Source: Antedon mediterranea
Taxonomy: Eukaryota; Echinodermata; Crinoidea; Comatulida; Antedonidae
Length of the DNA: 64,000 nt
Assembly (NCBI RefSeq): GCF_964355755.1
Contig: NC_092674.1
Coordinates: 14,329,001 to 14,393,000 of the forward strand
Reading direction: 5' to 3'
A program made the translations under genes and the position numbers. Of the stretch, positions 1-11,287 are shown one piece after another. The notes under the pieces were generated by a model. The model did no database searches. It had not been told where the DNA came from and was given only the letters and a program-made list of their open reading frames with translations. Numbering within the stretch: the first letter of the stretch is position 1; every line of letters starts with the position of its first letter.

Positions 1-47
1 TTTTCTAATTGCGCAAATCGTTCAAATCGCGCATAACATTTATATTA

Positions 48-541
48 CATACGGGTTGGTTTGGGTACGGGTTGACCAGGACACCCTAGCTAGAATACGG
101 GTCAACTCGTACCAATGGCTGCCAACTCGTACCCATCAGGCATCATGGATGGGCTAGAATACTACTTACAAGTTAGGTTAGCCTATCTGGGCTAACCTAC
201 CTCACCTCTCACATGTCCTGAAAGGTAGGCCGAAAATGCGACCGAAATTACTGAAGCCCAGCAACCAACCAACCAGGCCTACTTCATTTAAAATTAACTC
301 TATAGGCCTAGGCTAGCTAGCCCTAGATAGATTAATTAGTGATCCGTAGTAGTGGGCTAACACCTTTGGCTCTACTACGAGGCCTTTTTATGCTCATAGG
401 ATAGCTTTTTTGCGGCGTACCTAATCTAGGCCTATGCCTATCTAGGTCAGATTTCCCATTCTCGCAGGACTATAGCCTGTATGCTCTAGTAGGGCTAGTG
501 GGTGTACCCGGGTCGACTCGTACCCATGCCAACTCGTACTT
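48..541. repeat. Putative inverted-repeat (MITE-like) element
   Basis: About 30 bp near 48-78 (tacgggttggtttgggtacg) recurs inverted near 511-540, and a related copy lies at 97-138. The interior is rich in aggcct and tagcta words. This fits a small non-autonomous DNA element or a fold-back. No coding capacity and no clear target duplication were seen, so the family is unassigned. Confidence 0.4.
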
Positions 542-1059
542 AACTTCCTACCCACCCCCTCATACCACCCAAATAATTGGTTGATTTCACGCTAGTAGGC
601 CTAGCCTAGCTACGATATTCATTATACCCTGCTAAAAAGGTAGATGAGCTACTAAACTAATTACGTAATTCGTACAATAATTGACTAGGCCTAGGCCTTT
701 CTTGCATGGCAACACCATAACCTGCTACTATTCTGGTTGCCGAGTGGATTTTATATTGAATATAGCCTATAACGTTACAAATTGTCTCCAGATAGGAACC
801 TAATGACACAGCGATATCGTGTATTAAAAGTACTTAATACAGTCAGATAGGTCTCTGGTAGACTGTCGACAGTCTTTCACGTTGAGTGTACTAACAGCTA
901 CAGAATCGGGTGTGAAAACTCTTACAGATACAATAACATTTCACTATAAATCTTTGATATCATGTGTATATAAACAACACTGGATGTGTTTACAATTGTC
1001 ATGTTACGGGAATACGGTTGAGTTTAATAGGAAACAAAGTTATAGGCGTCACTTTACTG
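542..1059. other. Intergenic or intronic DNA, no gene seen
   Basis: TAGGCCTA-rich sequence with no convincing open frame. The stretch around 950-1000 (cataaacaacactg-like) resembles part of the duplicated units at about 46,130 and 55,700, so this edge of the window is probably a diverged copy of the same locus. Confidence 0.4.
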
Positions 1060-1555
1060 ATATCGTTTTTCTTTAAGATTTTCTTCAATTCTAATATAAT
1101 TAATACTGACAATTTATTTAATATTCGTAATCCACAACGTGTTACTCGTAGCTCTTCTTCTGTTGATACTCTTTTTGATATTCGTCGCTGCAGAACTGAA
1201 TCTTCTTTTTAATCATAATATCCCACGTGTTACCAGAATTTGGAATAACTTACACAGTGAAATCCGATCAACTTAAATATTTCTGTTAGTTCTTTTAAAA
1301 CCAAATTACTTAATTATCTCAATATTTAGTTTTTAAATAATTTTGATATTGAAAATGTGTGTAGTTGGTCGCTTTCTTGTAGATGCTTTAATTGTAGAAC
1401 GTATTTTTTTTTTTTTTTCTTATATTTTTCTGTTCTGGGTTGACCAACTAGCATAGGTGTTTAGCACCTGTTTGGTCTTTCCGTGCTTCCTTTTATAATG
1501 TTTTTATCTTCTTTGTTATGTATGTCAGAAATTTAATAAATAAATAAATAAATAC
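1060..1555 (+). mobile_element. 5'-truncated LINE, C-terminal ORF and 3' UTR
   Basis: Only the last part of a non-LTR retrotransposon ORF remains. In shifting frames it reads NPQRVTRSSSSVDTLFDIRR, then PRVTRIWNNLHSEIRST, then FDIENVCSWSLSCRCFNC. Such C-terminal segments are typical of CR1/Jockey-group LINEs, where a WNxLPxxIR-like motif precedes the end. A T-rich 3' UTR follows, containing ttgaccaactagcatagg, and the element ends in a (taaa)n tail at about 1530-1555. Stops and at least two frame changes show it is dead. The sense strand is plus. The clade is inferred from motif style; the LINE identity is secure. Confidence 0.75.
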
Positions 1556-2645
1556 ACAGTATGTATTCAATTATCTCAACACAAATACCAATTAAAATTC
1601 AACATTACTTAGTTTATCAATATTGGGGTTGTATATTCATATGAAGTAATAATATTAACCACATTTTCTGGAAAAAAGCAATGGATTTGATACTGCATGA
1701 CATTTTTTTCTGTTATTAACCATAATAATTAATAGGAAATAAAAATAAAATGTCAACTATTGCTATATTTTGGGGTTAAAGGTCACCAAATACAGGCCAA
1801 AAATACAAAAAAAATCATATTTTTAAAATAAAACCATTATAATAGTTTAGATTCACGGTGATTCTAGAAACAGCAGCGAATTTATCAAAACTGTTGTTTT
1901 TGCTCTTTTAAATTGAAATTTCCCAGTTTCCATGGTTACAAGACACTATTAAAATTTACCAAACATAACATTATTAGTCGATTTATATTTAAGATGTCTT
2001 CTTCCTAAACAATATTAAAAAGTTTGGATTGCCAAATTTACAATTTTTGAACTTTTGGCACGAATTGATTCTGTCCCACTGTGCCATGGGCCAAGAGCTA
2101 TTCCTTTATTATTCTATTTTTTTTAATCGGTAATCGTGACCCTTTATAACTTGTTGTTGTATATGATGTGCCAGCGGGCTACGTTCTAGACATTGGAATA
2201 GTAAACAACTAAATAAAAGTGACATTGGGTAGACTTGTAAATGGTAGTTGCGAATGAATTGCCGTTTCTTACAAAGGGAGCATACCGCCTCTCCAAACTA
2301 CGTATTTTGGTACCTGGATGTGTATAGCATAGCCCCCGGATGTCGACTCGTGAACTGGGCCAACTTCTAAATATATTTACTCTATAAATATTTCTTACAG
2401 AGGGACACCGCCAGATTAAGTGCGTCCTATCACTAATAAGTAACTTGATTCAGATTTTGGTACTTCTAACTACAGGACAGATATTGACGCGTAAACCACA
2501 ATGAAAATGAGTTTTACTGTAATATTAAATATATTTGTTACTAGAAATTAATTTGATAAAACATATTCTACAAAATTAGTAGACCTAATCGTTTTCCCCT
2601 AATAAATTAAGGGGATGGGGACAAGTGTTTGTTTATTAGTGAATC
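1556..2645. other. AT-rich DNA, no gene seen
   Basis: No ORF, RNA gene or repeat family could be supported. The sequence is AT-rich with scattered homopolymers. Confidence 0.5.
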
Positions 2646-2857
2646 AATAAGGCATTTAGTTAAAATGCAGACCGTCTTAAATTACTTGACATGTTCCGAT
2701 AAATATATTCTCATCATCAGAACTGTAATCTAAGCCTAGAGTACTTGTATACGTACAAAGTTGCGTTTAAATGAGTCAATAATTAGCATGAGCATAGATT
2801 TATAGAAACATGTCACGTAATTTTAAGACGGTCCACATTTTCATTAAGTGCATTATG
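2646..2857. repeat. MITE with ~57-bp terminal inverted repeats
   Basis: The left arm 2646-2702 contains gaccgtcttaaattacttga. The right arm 2801-2857 is its near-complete reverse complement (cacgtaattttaagacggtc). About 100 bp separates the arms and there is no coding capacity. The layout is that of a short non-autonomous DNA transposon. A target duplication could not be fixed. Confidence 0.65.
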
Positions 2858-3217
2858 ATATTATTGATTATCAATTGTAATTTGGTGGTATTATACATGA
2901 TGTGCCTGTTTATGTACAGTGAAATAGCTTATTTTAGTATCCTATAGTAATATTATTTTCTATATAAGAGAATATGGTATTTCAAATCAGGTACAAAAGC
3001 CGACGATCCAAGCGAATTACATGTTTAACAAAAAACTCATTTGTTATTTTCAAAACACATTGCAAATCGGCGAGGTCCGATGGCATTCGTGACTTCCGGA
3101 ACAAGGCAACACAAATGAAAAACGAAAATGGCATGTTGTGTTTTCTGTAGGCCTATACAGTAATTAGTTTCTCAGAAACCACCATTGACAGTAGCAGAAT
3201 TGGGTGTTTATTTCAAG

Positions 3218-4683
3218 CTCACATAAACGGGCAAAGAAATCCTCGTTATTAAAAAAACCCCATTATTTAAGCTTATTCACTATAGTATATTTAAATTATC
3301 TACTTATTAATGTATTTATATATTGTTTTCTCTTTTTACTTGGTTAGATAAAACATGTTACCGAGAAACGGAAAACATTCTAGTTGAAATTGTTGTTTAT
3401 GTTAATTATACCCACAGATTAAACTTGCATTTTCTTTATACTTAATTAGGTACTCTTTTCGTACTGTTGGGAATTGATAAATATTTCAGTTCAATTATTT
3501 TCCAAAATAGTGGTACACAACAATGAAAGAAAATGAGAAAACAACATTTTTGTTACGTTCTTGTCATTAGAAATATTATAGCGACTGAAGTGAACTTCGA
3601 AAATGCCGGTCAGATATACAAAAAAAGTTACAAGGAATAAATTAGCAATTGTCAACTGCATACTCATCCATCAAACTAGCCGCCATCGAGAAAATATTCA
3701 ATTCCATGAATCTTATGAGGGTTATTTTTTTAGGAACAATGGTACGTGTTTTATTTGTTTTGGCAATTAATGCAATTAAAGCGTAATTAATTCGTCATAT
3801 TCCATTTGGAATACTACGTCCTGTAAAATGAATGTAGAATGTTCAGATTTGTTAATTTAAAATTATATTATATACAGAATTGTATATTATTAAAAATGTT
3901 CGGGTGGCTTCCATGCATGCGGCTTTTGGCCTTAATGAAAGTCCTTTTGTATATTTTTTGCCTTGTATTATTTTTGTATGGATCAAATAAACTGACTTGT
4001 GTGACTGGTATCTCGCCGCCTTTCCACGTATCATTTTATCGCATTCCATCATATTACTATTGAAACCGAATTTAAACATTTTAACAAGCTTTTTGTGATG
4101 GTCACAAAATGCTAAGATACATTAAAAGAACGCTCATCGCCAGATCTATGTATAGTAATCAGAAATATTCAAACAAAAATGATGTTGTTGTGATGTTGGT
4201 GGTGGGTGTTAGTAGGTGTGGCGGCGTTCATTCGGGGAGGCATTTGTTGGTAACATTTTGTAATAAAATGATTCCCCTAGATATGAACAAGTACAACACC
4301 GTATTTGATATTATCAAGAAGTGATAACAGCTAAAAGTTGTATGAAAATGCTTGGTAAATAAATATGATATAGCAGTCAATGAATTATTCAACAAGTATA
4401 ATTGTGTTTGTTTATAATACAATATTGTGTGTATAAATGTACGGCGGGGCGTTTATTAGAGGGTGGAGGCTTGATATTTCAAAGATGTTTTTTTGGGGAG
4501 GGGGCTTTTATTCAAATAAATGCGGTAGGCTTAATTGGTATAATCAATACATTATTTAGTTCAAATCAAACACCAAATAATGAAAATCATCAGTGAACTG
4601 TTTCGGCATAAGGAAAACGTTCTAAACGGCTTGCAACATTGGTTAAACCACACCGTGTCTCAATGGCGATACAGTACATGCAG
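3218..4683 (-). repeat. Repeat family F1, longest uninterrupted copy
   Basis: This stretch recurs in pieces at 13,196-13,505, 17,830-18,545, 21,136-21,560, 22,540-22,936 plus 28,753-29,200, and inverted at about 30,900-31,310. Shared landmarks are gttagataaaacatgtta, gatattatcaagaagtgata and gcggtaggcttaattggtat. Two family members show Helitron-type ends (29,200 and 30,535-31,529), so F1 is probably a Helitron lineage lying on the minus strand here. Its left end is unclear. The short ORFs inside are not conserved between copies. Confidence 0.6.
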
Positions 4684-5520
4684 AGTATCAGAACGTACCA
4701 GTTCCAGAAACGGATGAAATACGAATTTAATTAAGTATTAAAGCAAACATAACAACGGACGATGATTAATTGATAGTTGTCCCACTACACAAATACAAGG
4801 ACCGGGAAAATCCAGCAAACTATCGCCCAATTACTCTATTAACCATTTTTGTTAAAATATTTGAAAGAGATTGGGTAGAATAAAAGAATGGGTAGAAATG
4901 AAACAAATTATATCAGAGGAACGGGCGGGCTTTAGGAATAAGTATAGTACGATTGATAATGCTTTTATACTTCAAACTATAATCAATAAAGCATTACAAA
5001 AAAAAAGGAAAACGCTATAGTGTGTTTGTAGATTTTAAACAGGCTTTTGATCGTGTGGATAGATCAATTTTAATAAATTAAATAAGTTAAACCTTCTTGT
5101 AAATTTAATTGAACTCTTGATATCTATGTACACGAACACTGAAATAAAAATGAAAACGCTGCATGGTTTAACAGATGCAATATAATGTAGTATAGGATTA
5201 AACCAAGGATGTCTCCTCTCTCCACTTCTTTTCACTTTTTTTATATGATTTTAAAGACATTTTAAAGACGAAAAATAAACACTACTGTTTAATAGATAAC
5301 AATGTACTTTCACACCTATTATTTGCAGATGATCTAGTTTTGTTTTCCTATTCTAAAGTTGGTCAACAAAAGCAAATAAATTGTCTTGTAAAATATTGCA
5401 ATGCAATGCAATGTAAATAAGTTAGAAATAAATAAGTTAAAAACTAAAGCGTATGGTGTTCCGAAATGGTGGGGATGAAAAATTGTACATAAATGATGTC
5501 AATATAGAAATAGTATAACT
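4684..5520 (+). pseudogene. LINE reverse transcriptase relic, copy 1
   Basis: A decayed reverse transcriptase inserted in F1. Recognisable blocks on the plus strand are KYKDRENPANYRPITLL near 4790 (the NYRPI block), VFVDFKQAFDRVDRSIL near 5025 (catalytic Asp of motif A), CSIGLNQGCLLSPLLFT near 5190 (motif B) and FADDLVLFSYSKVGQQK near 5325 (the FADD catalytic box). Frameshifts and stops separate the blocks. Copy 2 at 13,506-14,735 has the same insertion point in F1 and most of the same lesions. The two therefore arose by segmental duplication of an already dead element, not by two insertions. The 3' end of copy 1 is lost at a (ta)n tract near 5522. Confidence 0.8.
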
Positions 5521-5521
5521 A

Positions 5522-5545
5522 TAATATATATATATATATATAACT
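5522..5545. repeat. (TA)n microsatellite
   Basis: Short TA run at the junction between the LINE relic and the next LINE tail. Confidence 0.8.
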
Positions 5546-5549
5546 CAAA

Positions 5550-6009
5550 TAAATTACAGAGAATAATAAAAATGGCTAAGAAGGTAATAGGTGCAAACGT
5601 CCCATCTATCCATGATATATGCGATAAGGTTATGGAGAAAAAAACTAAAATGTATAATTAACGACCAGTCTCATCCTCTTTTTAACTTTATAAATTTCAG
5701 TAGATCCGGAAGGATGATTCCTTCAATTAAGAAGACTGAGCGTCATAATAAATCATTTCTTCCGTGTGCAATCAGGCAATACAACAAGCAATTTAAAAGA
5801 TAACTTGAGACATTTTATATTTTATTCTTTATAAAGTATTTTAATATTTATACTGTTCATAATGTTTTATACATAGCATATTTTCTTATATATTATCTTA
5901 TCCATTGTATAGTATTGTATGTTGTTATTTTTATTGTAATTTGAACCTTGGAAGGCAAATTTCATTTACTGTGTATTTGACAATAAATTTTAACTTGAAC
6001 TTGAACTTG
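5550..6009 (+). mobile_element. 3' end of a Rex1-like LINE
   Basis: Reads in broken frames as KVIGANVPSIHDICDKVMEK, INDQSHPLFNFINFSRSGR and TERHNKSFLPCAIRQYNKQF, then a stop near 5800. The same order of blocks (GKMIGLELPSFTDV, SHPLHKVI, GRLRLLSVKTNRFAKSFIP) ends the much better preserved LINE at 44,551-45,870, so the two belong to one group. The 3' UTR ends in a (aacttg)n tail at about 5990-6009. The ankyrin module paralogue at 31,800-31,850 lacks the insertion. It is 5'-truncated and non-functional. Confidence 0.75.
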
Positions 6010-6039
6010 AATATTATTATTAATGTGTGTAACACTTAC

Positions 6040-6138
6040 TTTGGCCTGAAGATCCAATTTAGCACCTTCCTTGAGCAAAATAGTGCAAACATCTGTGTGG
6101 CCGTTTTGTGCAGCCAAATGTAAATGTGACCACCCATC
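6040..6138 (-). CDS. Ankyrin-repeat exon 1 (33 codons)
   Basis: On the minus strand a 99-nt open exon runs between a tatttcag acceptor and a gtaagt donor. It encodes one 33-residue ankyrin repeat starting DGWSHLHLAAQNGHTDVC and ending GAKLDLQAK. The TPLH tetrapeptide is degraded to SHLH. The LAAQNGH helix start and the LLKEGA turn are typical of the family. Ankyrin repeats are protein-binding helical hairpins, and the partner here is unknown. Both exon borders are phase 0, so the exon can be added or skipped without changing frame. The nearest relative in the window is exon 4 (31,851). A LINE 3' end sits 30 bp downstream and an RTE-like LINE about 250 bp upstream in the introns. Whether it is still spliced is not visible. 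Confidence 0.7.
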
Positions 6139-6392
6139 CTGAAATATTACAAACATTATGTTATAGTAATTTTTCTCTAAACAAACTATTATAATATTGT
6201 CCTGAAATCAATACGATGTGATCAATTAAAAATGACGTTATAGATTTAAATAATGCTACATTATTAAATTAAATACGTATACATTTGTCTTTCTTGTATA
6301 ATATTTTTATATAAGTGCTTTATAAATGTATAAAACAAATAAGTGGGGTTTTTTTTGCCTAAAAAGTAAACACTTCATCCGATAGTGCTAAC
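6139..6392. repeat. Ankyrin module 1, intron flank (first part)
   Basis: Sequence upstream (minus-strand sense) of exon 1. It is almost identical to 31,950-32,204 and related to 9785-10,110, and contains aagtaaacacttcatccgat. It is interrupted at 6393 by the RTE-like LINE and resumes at 8047, so the module continues to about 8830. Confidence 0.8.
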
Positions 6393-8046
6393 TAGACTGT
6401 CCAAATTAACAACCATTTGGAAAAAAAAAGGCAGTCCACTTGATCCATCAATGTATAGAGGAATATCAATTGGGTCTACATTTTCAAAGATACTTATGGT
6501 TATCATTCTTTCACGTTTTTCCATCTTTTATGAAAGTCAACTTCTACGCACACAGTTTGGATTCAGGTCAAACAGAGGGTGCAATGAGGCTATATATGTA
6601 ATCAAGCAGATCCAGGAAATTGCGTATCGCTTAAATCGCAAACTCTATACATGCTTCATTGATTTAACAGCAGCATTCGACCATGTGAATCGTAATCTTC
6701 TTTTCCTAAGCGTTCGTAATAGGTTTCACTTAAACCAGTCTACTACTATGATTGACATTATACAATCACTGTACAGCTCAACGAAAGCACACCTTGCTGA
6801 CGACGATCCGAGTGATGATAAGTTCGAAACATCTTCTGGGGTGCGACAGGATGGTATTGAGAGTACCAGCATGTTTAACCAATATTTTGATTACGTTATT
6901 AGAGTGTTCAAACAACGCTGTAAAGATGCTAGTTTGGATGGCCTAATGATACAATACCTAATTCCTATTGAAGCTACAAATCGTGCTCAAAGATGTAAAG
7001 CACCATCAAGGGGTATCTATGACGACTTTGAAAATGGCTATGCTGACGACTTTGCTGTAAGCTCCTGGTCACAAGAAGAACTGCAAACCATTGTGAACAT
7101 CTTGAATAAAGTTTGTCTGGAATTTGGTCTAAGAATTAGTGCCCCCAAAACAGAAACCATTATATGGAACTGGAAAGAGGAAGTTGAAGAATACCCAAGA
7201 TGCATCATACAAATTGGCGGCGTACACATTAACAACGTAACACACTTTAGATACCTTGGTGTATGGGCTACCTACAATGATGTTCATATTGGAGATCAAG
7301 AAGTAAAATACAGAATCAATTCAGCCAAAGGAGCATTTGCATAGAATAGGGCATTGCTTACCAACAGAACGATCCACCTACAAACAAGAATGATGTTTCT
7401 TAATGGTCTAGTTAGGAGTAGACTCACCTATGGTTGCCATGCTTGGAGGGCAACAGGAAGTGAAATGTCCAAACTTAGCACAACATACAAAACCTTCCTA
7501 AGAAGAATGCTAGTGAATGGCTTTCAAAGAGTCTGCCCACCAAACCATGTAGACATATCCTCAGATGAAGAAACAGATGAAAACTATATAGACTGGCGTT
7601 ACGTAATTGATAATGACGATCTCTACAAAATTACTGGCTGTCAACCGCTAGAAGAATATGTCTACAAGCAACAATTCAACTGGATTGGACATGTAATTAG
7701 AAAAGAAAATGAAGATCCTACAAAAATTCTTACTTTTCACACAACACAAAGTAAACGAAGAGGTCGGAAGATACCATCAGTACTTGATAGAGTTGTACAA
7801 CAAAGTCAACTTACTAGATGCAACTTCATTAGAGCCTGCTTCAACAGAAATTTATAATTCCCAGCAATGTTTTAACTGTATATATGAACTGTTTTATAAG
7901 TTGTTTTGTGACTGTGTAATTTGGTAGTAGTCACTCTCATACTGTAGGCCTACATTTAAAAGTAACACATCCAAATGCCAACTTCAAGTCAATGGCTACC
8001 AGATGTCTCTGTGAGACGGTTATTTGAACCAGTACCAGTACCAGTC
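6393..8046 (+). pseudogene. RTE-like LINE with one in-frame stop
   Basis: A 5'-truncated non-LTR element. One frame runs from the junction to 7857 (about 490 codons), broken only by a TAG at 7342-7344. Motifs in order are FGFRSNRGCNEAIYVIKQIQ, CFIDLTAAFDHVNR (motif A Asp), GVRQDGIESTSMFNQYFD (motif B, where most RTE proteins have GVRQGD, so altered), NGYADDFAVS (catalytic box), then SAPKTETIIW and FRYLGVWATY. After the stop the thumb and C-terminal part follows, with YGCHAWRATG and FNWIGHVIRK. A short 3' UTR ends in an (agtacc)n tail at about 8025-8046. The empty site is intact at about 32,204 (ctaactagtctgagtg) and again near 10,100, fixing the borders. The RTE assignment is by motif resemblance. 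Confidence 0.8.
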
Positions 8047-8830
8047 CGAGTGTAAATTATGATAAAGGGGCGTTTGAACTGGCAGTTACAGCTAAAATAT
8101 CCAGGATTCAAATTTTGTTCAGGTAACACATTGTGACTGCTAAATTCTTACCATTCATGGTTTCATTTTACCGTTACTTGGAGGGGATATGTTTTTTTAA
8201 TGTTTTATAAAATCAAATGAAAATATCGATTCATATCTATTTATTGTATCATTTTGCATAAAATACAGTGTTGCTCTACAGTACCATCCAAAAACAGAAA
8301 ACTGAAAAAAACCACGAAATATCATTCTCTAACATTCAGTGCCCTAAAGGCATATGGTAACAATGATTACAGAATATATTACGAGAGGTGATGGACCTTT
8401 TCTTTGAACGTCAAAATAGTGCATTGGATATGTTGGGTCCTCAGTAAAGTCTCTTATAAAAATGAGTAATGTAGTCCTATACGTGATGCATAACTAACAA
8501 TACGTTCCAGCTAATTCCTACATGTGGTCTCGGTAAACTATAAAACAAGGAATAATGAGAATACTTTCAATGACAGATTTATAAAAAAGATGTATGCCTA
8601 ATGTGACTTGTTTTATTGTTAGGCCTAAATAACTATGTAACTATGCATTTTTTGATAGGGATGTAATGGGATAAAACGATCATCATTACATTCCCTTTCC
8701 GATGGATGGTTGGTTCAGTGTGGAATGTCGGCCATTTTAAAATACAAATGGCACCTAACTCTTTTGAATTCAGCAACTCAAGAATAACAAAGTTAGCCAA
8801 TAAAATCTATTTTGGCACACACATCCAGCT
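8047..8830. repeat. Ankyrin module 1, intron flank (second part)
   Basis: Continues the module after the LINE and is about 95% identical by eye to 32,205-32,990. It contains gggatgtaatgg and cattacattccctttccgat. No gene was seen. Confidence 0.75.
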
Positions 8831-9039
8831 GGAGCTAGTTTTCCTTACATATATGTGACTGTTTTATACCGTATCATAATGTAGTATATTTTAAATTTTG
8901 ACATGACATAATAAACATTGAAAGTTCTTTCTAACATATTTTTTCTCGGGGTACGCGCCGCCGTCTTCTTTATATCTTTACATAGATTGTATATTGTTTT
9001 CAATAAGCCGTGCGGATGATTCAGGTAATGTCTCTTAGT
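8831..9039. other. Intron-like spacer shared with 11,085-11,283
   Basis: The stretch with ctcggggtac and caataagccgtgcgga recurs just left of the TTAA transposon at 11,288. It belongs to a duplicated segment that also includes the LINE endonuclease fragment. Confidence 0.5.
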
Positions 9040-9240
9040 ATTAACAGGGAAGAGTTAAATTACGTAAATTAACTCTTCTCTGGTATTAAAGGGTAACACC
9101 GCGGCTTTAAAATGTATATTATGAATATAGATTGCTGAACCACCACTCATTCGTCCAAGACGGGAATCATTTATTAAGTTGTAATTTTCAAGATCTATTA
9201 TATTCGATTTATTGTCGTCAAACCATGTCTCTGACATTAC
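9040..9240 (-). pseudogene. LINE endonuclease fragment
   Basis: On the minus strand a 60-codon frame reads MSETWFDDNKSNI, then SRLGRMSGGSAIYIHN. These match the SETW and GGxxxYI blocks of the APE-type endonuclease that non-LTR elements use to nick the target. The rest of the ORF is absent. Only 30 bp of the same region survives at 12,893-12,925, directly beside the TTAA transposon. The palindrome gaagagttaa...ttaactcttc lies at its left edge (about 9051-9080). Confidence 0.6.
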
Positions 9241-9259
9241 AATTACTGTAAATGTATGA

Positions 9260-9685
9260 CTTAATGACGTTATTATTACAGTTGTAGACTATGTATAAAT
9301 ATTATAATGTACCGCGATGGTAAGCCGACTCGCAATAAAATTAATAATATTACAAGTAATATTTATTATTAATTTATAAAGATTAAACAAGTTATTACAA
9401 AGTGTGACATCAGTTGTTCAAAAACCTTGATTAATCTGACTTTACAATATCAAGATTAACCTTGACGAGGCAGCGGTGTTCCGAACCATGTTAGGGGTAC
9501 AACCGTGCAGTTCTCAACAATTTAGTCATCCTCGCAAAAAAAAATGATCTGTAATATGACCCGCGATGCTGTTGCTTCATTTAGGTATGCTATTACTGGC
9601 ACGCCCTTTAAATTGTAAAATTAAACACTCTTTTAATCACACTTAATTATTTAGTAATATTATTATTAATTTTTGTAACACTTAC
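9260..9685. repeat. Ankyrin module 2, 3' intron flank
   Basis: Contains acaagtaatatttattatta (the empty Helitron site, compare 30,535), ttattacaaagtgtgaca, ggcagcggtgttccgaacc and cacgccctttaaattgtaaa. These landmarks recur before the ankyrin exons at 19.3 and 31.9 kb and partly at 38.5 and 53.6 kb, which shows that exon and intron were duplicated together. Confidence 0.75.
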
Positions 9686-9784
9686 TTTCTCATAAAGATC
9701 CAATTTAGCACCTGCCTTGAGCAAAACAGTGCAAACATCTGTGTGGCCGTTTTCTGCAGCCACATTTAAAGGTGACGCTCCGAT
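9686..9784 (-). CDS. Ankyrin-repeat exon 2 (33 codons)
   Basis: A minus-strand exon of exactly 99 nt between an ag acceptor (complement at 9785-9786) and a gtaagt donor (9680-9685). The encoded repeat begins IGASPLNVAAENGHTDVC and ends AGAKLDLYEK. The canonical TPLH is SPLN here. It is phase 0 at both ends and lies 3.5 kb from exon 1, with the same strand and the same flanks. There are no stops or frameshifts, so it could still be coding. The Gly-His-Thr-Asp start of the second helix is kept in four of the six copies. Confidence 0.7.
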
Positions 9785-11283
9785 CTGAAATATTACAAAC
9801 ATTATATTATAGTATTTTCTCTCTCTAAACAAAGTATTATAATATTGTTCTGGAATCAATACGATGTGATCATTTAAAAATGACGTTATAGATTTAAATT
9901 ATGCTACATAGTTAAATTAAATAAAGAGTATTAACCCTTTTCTTTAAGATAATGTATTGTATTGTATACATATACATTTTTTGTCTTTCTTGTAGGCCTA
10001 TAACATTTTTTTACAGTGTTTTATAAATTTATAAAACAAATAAGTGTTTTTTTTTTTTTGGCCTGAAAAGTAAACACTTCATCCGATAGTGCTAACTAGT
10101 CTGAATGTAAACTGACAGTTACAGCTAAAAATATATCTAGGCTCCAAATTATGTTCAGGTAACATGACACTTTGACTGCAAAATTCTTACAATAATTACG
10201 GAATCTATTACGAGAGGTGATGGACTTTTGCTTTGAACGTCAAAATAGAGCATTGGATAGGTTGGGTCTTGCAAAATTTAATGTGCTTCCTCAATAAAGT
10301 CTCTTATAAAAATGAATCAAATTGAGATCTGCTTAATTATAACTACTGTAAGTGAAGCACAACTAAAAATACGTTCCAGCTAATTCTTACATGGTGAATA
10401 ATGATAATATTTTTAATGACAGATTTATAAAAAAAGACTTAGGCCTATGAGAGGTTTAACTACACAAGATTTAAGTCTACGGAAAAGTAAAGTATATTTG
10501 ATACTCTCATTAATGAGGTCGTGCCATTTAGGATCACTACGGTAGTGATTTATTTGCAATCTCAACTTCAGATTGGGTACCGTACCGTATTTCATGATTT
10601 AGGTGATTTTCCTATTTTTGTTGGTTACTTTGGGTGGAATATACTGTATGGTACTGCAAATAAGTCAATCTATAATAATAACCCACTATTCTTAAAGTCA
10701 CAAAAACTTATGATAGGCCTACAGCTGTATTTTGAAAATAAGGAGATGATGCAGGTTGATCTTGGGAGTGGGGGAGGATTGAGTGTTTTTGAGTTCAAAC
10801 AAATTTGTTTATTCGTACTGTTTTATTATTTTGCTATGAGTTGCTGACCAGAAAAGTTTGGGTGGGTTACTATTTTCAGGTGCCTAATTTAAGATTAGTA
10901 ATAGTAACTCATTACTCTAATAGTAACCCCCTTTCCAATAGTAACTCACCCTAAAAAACAATCAAAGAATAATAACCCAGGGTTACAATTAGAAGATTTA
11001 CGGTATATAGAGTACTGCTAACCATAATAGTAGGTAACATTTGTTTTATTTGACATAACAAAGCATGTGAACTCCCCAAAAATGTACCGTATTATAATGT
11101 AGTATATTTTAAATGTTGACATAATAAACATTGAAAGTTCTTTCTAACAGAGTTTTTTCTCGGGGTACTCGGATGTTGTACTTAATCTTTGTTTTATTTA
11201 TTCTAATGCGCCGTGTTCTTTATTTATCTTTGATTTTATATTGTTTTTCAATAAGCCGTGCGGAGGATTCAGGTAATATCTCT
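9785..11283. repeat. Ankyrin module 2, diverged 5' intron flank
   Basis: The part to about 10,440 aligns with modules 1 and 4 with indels (aagtaaacacttcatccgat, tattacgagaggtgatgg). Around 10,860-10,955 gggtgggttactatt and its inverse aatagtaactcaccc form a small inverted repeat. The remainder shows no gene. A 108-codon ORF at 10,521 is discussed under rejected items. Confidence 0.5.
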
Positions 11284-11287
11284 TTAA

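Noticed and set aside
10521-10847. 108-codon ORF in ankyrin module 2
   Set aside because: Contains TAGGCCTAC-type intergenic words, has no recognisable domain, and the frame is not kept in modules 1 and 4.
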